Positions 53,914 through 59,980 of a DNA stretch of 59,980 nt are shown in pieces. Both the position numbers and the translations under genes were made by a program. The stretch's first letter is position 1; the number at the start of each line of letters is the position of its first letter. The notes under the pieces are model-generated. The model searched no databases. It saw only the letters and a program-made list of their open reading frames with translations, and was not told where the DNA came from. Origin of the DNA: an uncultured Ruminococcus sp. (GTDB taxonomy: Bacteria; Bacillota; Clostridia; Oscillospirales; Ruminococcaceae); assembly GCA_902788785.1 (NCBI GenBank), contig CADALT010000019.1, forward strand, positions 1 to 59,980, read 5' to 3'.

Positions 53914-55274
53914 GGTACTTGGATATAGAGGATAAGATAACAGAGGCGCAGGAAGCACCTGTGAAGGATATTACGGAGGCTGCGGAGGAATTGGCGAAAA
54001 ATTCCGAGGACGCATCGGATTACAGCAAAAACTTTTTCACCATGCCCGAGGGTTCGGTTGATGAAGATGAGATAGTCGATAAGGATTTCTGGAAGGGTCT
54101 GACTTTGCCCGAGGTGGATAAGCGTCCCAAAAAGGGCAGGGGCAGGCGCATTGCCGCAAATATGCTGATGTCGGTGGTGTTCCTCGCAGTGGGCTTCGGG
54201 ATAGCTTGTGTGAGCGCAAGGGGACGAGGCGTTATATCGAACCTTGTCACGGGCGGCAAGCATATGACTTTCACTATGCCTGTAAAAGACCGACCCGAGG
54301 CGGATGACGAACTGAAAGACGAAAAGGGCAGATATACTGCACAGGGCATTGCGGAGATCTGCGGACCTTCGGTGGTATCGCTGGATATATTCTCTGAAAA
54401 ATCCGAGTTGATACCCATGGGAAAGGGCAGCGGAATAATCATCAGCGAGGACGGATATATAGTATCCAACGCCCATGTGGTGGATAAGGGTACACAGGGC
54501 ATAAAGGTGGTGCTCAGCGACGGCAGGGAATATGCGGCTGAGGTCATAGGCTCGGACCCAAAGACTGATATTGCGGTAATAAAGATACCTGCACCTAAGC
54601 TCACCCCTGCGGAGTTCGGCAACTCGGATCAGGTTAAGCTGGGCGAAGATGTGGTATGTGTGGGAAGCCCCGCAGGATACAGACATTCACTGACAAAGGG
54701 CATAGTATCCGGTACCAACAGGATAGTTTCGCCCCAAAGCCCCGGCATACAGGTAAAGTGCATACAGGTCGATGCGGCAGTAAACCCGGGCGATTCGGGC
54801 GGTGCGATGTTCAATATGTGGGGGCAGGTAATAGGCATAACCTCATCGAAGCTGGCTGATGTGGACTATGAGGGCATAGGCTTTGCCATAGCCACCAACG
54901 ATGCAAAGCAGATCGTCGAAGACCTGATGGAGTACGGCGAAGTTCAGGGCAGGGCAAGGATAGGCATAACCTATGTGCCCATATCCAAGGAAACTGCCGA
55001 ATTGACAGGTGCGACTCCCGGACTGAAGATCGACAGCATTGATCCTAATTGTGATGTGTCGAACACAGACCTAAAAGAGGGCGACCTCATCACAGCTATC
55101 AACGGCACAGATGTCACGGAGATAGATGACTTCTCACGATTTGTCAGCGGTTTGAAGCCCGGTGACGAGGCTACTTGTCATGTGGTGCGTGAGATAGACG
55201 GCGGACGCAAGGAGTTTGATATTACTTTCAAGCTGGAGAATGACAGAAGTTCGCTGACAGAAGCGGAAGAATAA
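53910..55274 (+). CDS. HtrA-type serine protease, membrane-anchored
   Basis: S1C (DegP/HtrA) quality-control protease acting outside the membrane. Acidic cytoplasmic N-terminus, one membrane segment (about 85-104), trypsin-like domain with His in SNAHVV (about 188), Asp in KTDIAVIKI (about 219) and Ser in NPGDSGGAMF (about 296), and a C-terminal PDZ domain with LKEGDLITAINGTDV. 454 residues. GTG 53910 overlaps the previous stop; TTG 53919, after GAGGTGAGG, is the other possible start. It follows the two-component system. Confidence 0.92.
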   Translation: MRYLDIEDKITEAQEAPVKDITEAAEELAKNSEDASDYSKNFFTMPEGSVDEDEIVDKDFWKGLTLPEVDKRPKKGRGRRIAANMLMSVVFLAVGFGIACVSARGRGVISNLVTGGKHMTFTMPVKDRPEADDELKDEKGRYTAQGIAEICGPSVVSLDIFSEKSELIPMGKGSGIIISEDGYIVSNAHVVDKGTQGIKVVLSDGREYAAEVIGSDPKTDIAVIKIPAPKLTPAEFGNSDQVKLGEDVVCVGSPAGYRHSLTKGIVSGTNRIVSPQSPGIQVKCIQVDAAVNPGDSGGAMFNMWGQVIGITSSKLADVDYEGIGFAIATNDAKQIVEDLMEYGEVQGRARIGITYVPISKETAELTGATPGLKIDSIDPNCDVSNTDLKEGDLITAINGTDVTEIDDFSRFVSGLKPGDEATCHVVREIDGGRKEFDITFKLENDRSSLTEAEE

Positions 55275-55279
55275 CAGAA

Positions 55280-55310
55280 AAATATCCCATGCGATACGTG
55301 TGGGATATTT
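55280..55310. terminator. Hairpin after htrA gene
   Basis: AAATATCCCA (55280-55289) pairs perfectly with TGGGATATTT (55301-55310); only a short T tail follows on the plus strand. Confidence 0.6.
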
Positions 55311-55328
55311 CTATATGGAGGAGATAAT

Positions 55329-56096
55329 ATGACAAACAAGGAGATAATGGAGACAGCCTTGCAGCAATCTGCATACGATATGAACTGCAAGCCAGAGGAT
55401 TTTTTATCGGGCGGGAACGTGATGACTCTATCGAAAAAGCACCCGAAAGCCAGACGGTATCTTGATCTTCCGCTGGAGTGTGACCTTGTATCATACGGGA
55501 ACAATATAGTGGCGCAGACGAGCGAGCGCACCAGGGCGGCGGTCACGGAATACATAAACAGGTACACTTTTTATAATTGTTTTGAGACACCGCATATGTA
55601 TGCATTAAACGATCTGCTTGCGCCTTTTGATATGAGGGTATGTTTCATGGCGGAATACTTTTTGCCTGATGTGGACAAGCTGAAAGTTCGGGACTGCGGA
55701 CTTGAGCTTAAAGTTCTGCAAAGGGATGGATTTGCAGAGTTATATAATGAGCAGTGGAAAAACTGTCTGACCTTTAGTGACAGGGAAAGAGACGTGCTGG
55801 CGGTCGGTGCATATGACAAGGGCAGGCTAGTGGGACTGGCAGGATGTTCGGCGGATTGTGAGCAGATGTATCAGATAGGGGTAGATGTTATCCCTGAATA
55901 CAGGCGGCGAGGGATAGCTTCTGCGGTGACAAGCAGGCTTGCGCTGGAGGTATTGGCGCTGGGAAAGGTTCCGTTTTACTGCTGTGCATGGTCAAATTTA
56001 CGCTCGGCACGAAATGCGTTGAGCAGCGGTTTAAGACCTGCGTGGGTCGTGATGACTGCAAAGGGTAATGAGTTTGTGGATAAGATGAACAAGTGA
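55329..56096 (+). CDS. GNAT-family acetyltransferase
   Basis: 255 residues. The N-terminal half (about 1-130) is not a standard GNAT and carries DMNCKPEDFLSGGN; the C-terminal half has the GNAT fold with acetyl-CoA loop VIPEYRRRGIASAVTSRLALEVL (about residues 190-212). Two-part proteins of this shape occur across Clostridia with unknown substrates. GGAGGAGA ribosome site. Closed by a strong terminator. Confidence 0.82.
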   Translation: MTNKEIMETALQQSAYDMNCKPEDFLSGGNVMTLSKKHPKARRYLDLPLECDLVSYGNNIVAQTSERTRAAVTEYINRYTFYNCFETPHMYALNDLLAPFDMRVCFMAEYFLPDVDKLKVRDCGLELKVLQRDGFAELYNEQWKNCLTFSDRERDVLAVGAYDKGRLVGLAGCSADCEQMYQIGVDVIPEYRRRGIASAVTSRLALEVLALGKVPFYCCAWSNLRSARNALSSGLRPAWVVMTAKGNEFVDKMNK

Positions 56097-56103
56097 ATAT
56101 GCA

Positions 56104-56135
56104 AAAAAAAAGGACAGCCGAAGCTGTCCTTTTCT
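56104..56135. terminator. Bidirectional terminator
   Basis: AAAAGGACAGC (56108-56118) pairs with GCTGTCCTTTT (56123-56133), with A and T runs on either side. Confidence 0.85.
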
Positions 56136-56154
56136 ATTATACAGAGAAACTGTA

Positions 56155-59100
56155 TTAGTTTTTGATAGGCTTGATGCCCTTGATGTGAGATGCAAGAGTT
56201 GCGATATCAGCAACGTTGATGTTGGTATCACGGTTTACATCTGCACGCTTCTGAGCGTCATCACCCAGAGCCTTGATGCCCTTGATGTGAGATGCTACCA
56301 GAGCGATATCAGCAACGTTGATGTTGCCATCGTTGTTAACATCACCCAGATTTTCTACCTTGCCATCAGGCTGTGAATCGTCATTGCCGGACTTGGAAGA
56401 TGTGTTGTCAGGCTTTGAGCTTGAATTGGAAGGTCTTCTGGATGTGGTACCGCCATTGCTGTTATCAGACTTAGCTTCACCTGTTTCGTTTATCTCAACA
56501 TCGATAGTCTTGGAAGCAGTACCTGCTGCATTCTTAGCAGTGATCTTAGTAGTACCCATACTCTTGATGGTCAGCTTACCATTATTGTCTATAGTTGCGA
56601 CCTCGGGGTTGCTGGACTCCCAAATTATGGTATCAACAGACTGTGCACCGGAACCATCGAACTGGTCGCACAGGAAGGTATAGGAATTCTTCTTCTTTGC
56701 GATAGCGAACTTGCCTGTTATCTCAGCCTCGCCGTCGTTTTTAGACTTCTTTAATACGATAGTCTTAGCGACCTTATCGTTATCAACGAAGGTAACGTTG
56801 CTCTTATTCTTTTCAGCGTACTTTTCAGCTGTACTGCCGGATACACCGTAGAATGTGGTCTTTTCTTTTCTGTTGCAGAGATTCTTCCCAAGCTCAACAG
56901 TATCGTTAGAACCAAAATCAACAAATTCAAGGTTGTGATCGTCGTTGAAAGCATATTCCTCAATAGTTTTGAGTGCGGAAGGCTTGCTGAGATCCTTCTG
57001 CAGATATACATTCTTCAAGAACTGGTTAGCAGCAAGTGCGTAGCCGCCGACAACTTCAACGCTTGAAGGCAGTGTGAATGAGTCACCCTCCATGTAGAGA
57101 GGACGAACCATGATCCTCTTCATATCCTTGGAGTAGAGAATGCCGTCAACGCTGCAGTAATTCTGGTTATTCTTATCAACATTTATCCTTTTCAGGGGAG
57201 TATAGGTATCAACAACCTCCTGCTTCAGTCCTTTCAGGTGGATGTTGAACATAGACAGCCAGATCTGGTCGGTGGTTGCAGGGAAGTTTACGACCTCCAT
57301 GCAGTAGTTCTCTTCAAATGCCTTTTCCTTGATAGCTGTCATGTAGTCGGGGAATGTGAACTCGCCTGCCTTATCGGACTTCTTGCCGAATGTATGCAGA
57401 TAAGAGCACTTGCTGAATGCCTGTGAACCTACCTCTGCCATATGTGCATCAGGCACATAAACAGTCTTAAGGTTAGTACAATTCTGGCAGAAGCCGTCAG
57501 GGATCTTATCGGTATATGTCTCGGACATATCTAATGTTGTAAGAGCCTCGTTGCCCTGAAGCATATTCTTGCCCAGGAAGATCTTGCTGCCGTTTGCAGG
57601 CTTGCCTATCTTGAGGTTAGTGATGGCAGACTTTGTGAAGCAGTTATCACCGATCTTCTCGAGAGTGTCGGGGAATGTGGAGACACTTGCTTTTTCAGCA
57701 GAAGAGATCAGTGCAAGTGAGGTACAGTTTTCAAAGGCTTTATTGCCAAGCTCGGTAAGGCTGGAATCCTTAGCCCACTGTATCCTTTTAAGTGCAGTAC
57801 AGCCGCTGAATGCTTCAGATTCGATATTCTCTACATACTCGGGGATATATACTTCCTGCAGAGCCTTACAATCCTTGAAGGTGCTGCTGTAGATATTCTT
57901 TACATTGGAGAATGCGAAGCCCTTGCCATCAATTGAAAGAGGCATATGTTCAAGGCTTGAGCACTTTAAGAATGCGGAAGGACGGATCTGAGTGATAGTA
58001 TCCTTCATTTTTACTTCTTTAAGGCTTGTACACTCTTCAAATGCATTATCGCCTATGGTCTTTACTTCACCAAGGAAGTATATCTTCTGGAGTGCATTAC
58101 ACTTTTTGAATGCAGCTTTCTGGATCTCGAAAACGCCTTCGGGCATATTGATGGTATCATTTGCCTGACCGTTAACATTGGAACCCAGCAGATGTGTGCA
58201 GCCTTCAAATGAGCTTTCGCCAAGGATGGCAAACTGAGAACCGTCTTCAAATGTGAGATATTTGAATGCCGAGCAGTTTCTGAAAGCTCTTAATCTTATT
58301 GCAGCCAGTGTTTTAGGCATATAGAAAGTATCTTCATATTTAGATGCATCTACACCCTTGGGGACTATTCTTGTGAGGGCTGTGCAGCCATCAAATGCGC
58401 CTTCATGGATATCATTCAGTTCAGGGGATATAGTAACATCAGTAAGTCTTACACAATTAGAGAATACACCCTTTTCGAGTATAGGCACGTTAGCTGTGAC
58501 CTTTGTCAGAGAAACGCAGTTCATAAAAGCTTCCATACCCATATGGGTGATATTTTCACTCTCGACATCGGTGATACCGATACAGCCCTTGAAGGTCTTG
58601 TCCTGGATAACAGTATATGTATCGGGGAATATGAGCTTGTTCTTTTGGTAATCAGATTTTCTGGATCTTGGATACATAGAAAGCTTTTCGCAGTTCTGGA
58701 ATGGACCACCTGTACTCTCCTGTATAGCAGGCCAAATTACATCATCTTTGATTTCATATGGGCTTGCACCGACAAATTCAAGTATATCAGATGTCTCGAC
58801 CAGTTCGAGCATGGTACAATCTTTGAATACGCCCATACCTATAGTAGTATTGACATCGGGGAGAATGATCTCATCCAGTGCTACACATTTTTGAAATGCT
58901 TGGTCGTCAATTACAGCACATCTGGAGTTTTCAACACTTGTACCGAATGCAAAGTCGTTGAGCTTTGAGCAGCCGAAGAATGATCTTCTGGGAAGTACTT
59001 CGATACCATCAGGCAGTCTGAAGTTCTGGAGAGCTTCGCATCCCTCGAATACCCTTGTACCCAGATCTGTTACGCTGTCGGGAATGCTGTTCATATAGTC

Positions 59101-59925
59101 GTCAGCAAATTTGATGTTCTTGAGCTTTTTACAACTCATAAATGCACTGTTTCCGATAGAGGTAAGCTGATTATTGGAACCAAAATCAACATCGCTGAGG
59201 TTCTCACAGCTTTTGAATGCGCTATCATTGATCGTGGTAAGGGTAGCGGGAAAAGCCACATCCAGAAGACCTGTTGCGCCACTGAACGCATTTTTATCGA
59301 TCGTTTCAACGCTATCCATAGTAAGGTGCTGTATTTTTTCGCAGCCCCCGAATGCACCTTCACCGATATATGTTATACCTGAGAGATCCAGTGTGGTGGA
59401 TCCTGTACCCTGGAGGATATTATCGCCTTTGAAGGCGCCATTACCTATACGGGTGATATGTGAGCCGAAATCTACATCCTGAAGAACATTATTGAAACCA
59501 GTTGCAAATTTTTCGCCTACCTCTGTTATCAGATCATCCTCAAAATAGATATGTGAAGCATATTTAGCATAATTGTCCCAATCAGGAGCTGCAAGTATGA
59601 CATTCTTACCTTCAAGGCTGCCGCCGGCTGCTTCTTCACAAGCACTTCTCAAAGGTTCCATATTGATGTGGAGATCAGTAGTATTGTAAGGAACTCCTAG
59701 GAATCTTTGCAGACCATTTGAGCCTTTTGGATCTGAGTTTCTTACCGTGATAGTAATATTTTCGCCATTTACTGTGATCGTTACTGTAGCATCATTCATT
59801 TCGAGCTCTGTTGTAGCTGCCGATGCTGAGATCAATGCAGGTGAGAATACATTATAGCTGTTTGCCGGAGCTATGGAAGCCACCATTAGCAAAGCTGCTA
59901 CACCTGCAATAATTCGTTTTTTCAT
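56155..59925 (-). CDS. Large secreted BspA-like leucine-rich repeat protein with Ig-like domain and C-terminal dockerin
   Basis: 1256 residues. Signal peptide about 1-37 (ending ISASAA). A very long array of LRR_5 (BspA/Treponema type) repeats covers about 130-1010, with units such as IGNSAFMSCKKLKNIKF and IGDNAFEECTSLKEVKM. Next comes a bacterial Ig-like (Big_2) domain (about 1040-1135; WESSNPEVATIDNNGKLTI), a Ser/Asn/Lys linker and a type I dockerin with two calcium repeats (GDVNNDGNINVADIAL; ADVNRDTNINVADIATL), the second ending HIKGIKPIKN. Binding or adhesion role inferred. AAGGAGG before ATG 59925; the promoter is outside or at the edge of the window. Confidence 0.9.
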   Translation of the reverse strand: MKKRIIAGVAALLMVASIAPANSYNVFSPALISASAATTELEMNDATVTITVNGENITITVRNSDPKGSNGLQRFLGVPYNTTDLHINMEPLRSACEEAAGGSLEGKNVILAAPDWDNYAKYASHIYFEDDLITEVGEKFATGFNNVLQDVDFGSHITRIGNGAFKGDNILQGTGSTTLDLSGITYIGEGAFGGCEKIQHLTMDSVETIDKNAFSGATGLLDVAFPATLTTINDSAFKSCENLSDVDFGSNNQLTSIGNSAFMSCKKLKNIKFADDYMNSIPDSVTDLGTRVFEGCEALQNFRLPDGIEVLPRRSFFGCSKLNDFAFGTSVENSRCAVIDDQAFQKCVALDEIILPDVNTTIGMGVFKDCTMLELVETSDILEFVGASPYEIKDDVIWPAIQESTGGPFQNCEKLSMYPRSRKSDYQKNKLIFPDTYTVIQDKTFKGCIGITDVESENITHMGMEAFMNCVSLTKVTANVPILEKGVFSNCVRLTDVTISPELNDIHEGAFDGCTALTRIVPKGVDASKYEDTFYMPKTLAAIRLRAFRNCSAFKYLTFEDGSQFAILGESSFEGCTHLLGSNVNGQANDTINMPEGVFEIQKAAFKKCNALQKIYFLGEVKTIGDNAFEECTSLKEVKMKDTITQIRPSAFLKCSSLEHMPLSIDGKGFAFSNVKNIYSSTFKDCKALQEVYIPEYVENIESEAFSGCTALKRIQWAKDSSLTELGNKAFENCTSLALISSAEKASVSTFPDTLEKIGDNCFTKSAITNLKIGKPANGSKIFLGKNMLQGNEALTTLDMSETYTDKIPDGFCQNCTNLKTVYVPDAHMAEVGSQAFSKCSYLHTFGKKSDKAGEFTFPDYMTAIKEKAFEENYCMEVVNFPATTDQIWLSMFNIHLKGLKQEVVDTYTPLKRINVDKNNQNYCSVDGILYSKDMKRIMVRPLYMEGDSFTLPSSVEVVGGYALAANQFLKNVYLQKDLSKPSALKTIEEYAFNDDHNLEFVDFGSNDTVELGKNLCNRKEKTTFYGVSGSTAEKYAEKNKSNVTFVDNDKVAKTIVLKKSKNDGEAEITGKFAIAKKKNSYTFLCDQFDGSGAQSVDTIIWESSNPEVATIDNNGKLTIKSMGTTKITAKNAAGTASKTIDVEINETGEAKSDNSNGGTTSRRPSNSSSKPDNTSSKSGNDDSQPDGKVENLGDVNNDGNINVADIALVASHIKGIKALGDDAQKRADVNRDTNINVADIATLASHIKGIKPIKN

Positions 59926-59980
59926 TGTTTTTCCTCCTTCTTAGGATTGTTCGTTTATTGGTTAAATTATTTACCTATCC

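Overview
The window looks like the replication-origin region of a Ruminococcus-type Firmicute (Oscillospiraceae, most like the R. albus group; the genus is inferred). Supporting signs are purine-rich AGGAGG ribosome sites, sigma-A promoters with 17-base spacers, a CIRCE/HrcA heat-shock element, Gram-positive housekeeping genes (SpoVG, Jag, RqcH, RemB, Noc, single-chain GlyRS) and four secreted proteins with type I dockerins, whose halves end in a near-identical HIKGIKA(L/P) string.

Layout. At 1-262 two perfect promoters on the minus strand drive an rRNA-like leader leaving the left edge. 560-3056 holds cardiolipin synthase and a metallophosphoesterase. 3085-7324 is the leftward block rpmH-rnpA-yidD-yidC-jag followed by a peptidase E gene; a long hairpin RNA lies between rpmH and rnpA. 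The origin is at about 7.4-9.7 kb: dnaA, then a dnaA-dnaN gap with DnaA-box-like 9-mers, a GC cluster and a DnaA-trio. Rightward follow dnaN, an S4 protein, recF, a small zinc-ribbon gene, remB, gyrB, two membrane proteins, gyrA and rqcH; rqcH is preceded by a tandem 84-base structured repeat. 21.3-25.6 kb is the segregation locus (noc divergent from parA-parB, three parS-like sites).

From 25.7 kb on, accessory and housekeeping islands alternate: an operon of TerD-like, AIM24-like and dockerin-SGNH genes; a cupin/AraC/acetyltransferase patch; metF; an XRE regulator divergent from an AT-rich chimeric dockerin protein; guaB; small membrane proteins and a mobile-looking repeat; cbiB; murC-lexA; spoVG; glyS; a DUF285 leucine-rich repeat dockerin protein; groES-groEL; a two-component system with an HtrA protease gene and a structured upstream RNA; and a 1256-residue BspA-like dockerin protein at the right edge.

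The most unusual items are the minus-strand hairpin RNA between rpmH and rnpA, the duplicated element before rqcH, the structured region before the two-component system, and the TerD/AIM24/dockerin operon. No tRNA, complete rRNA, CRISPR array, transposase or phage gene was seen.
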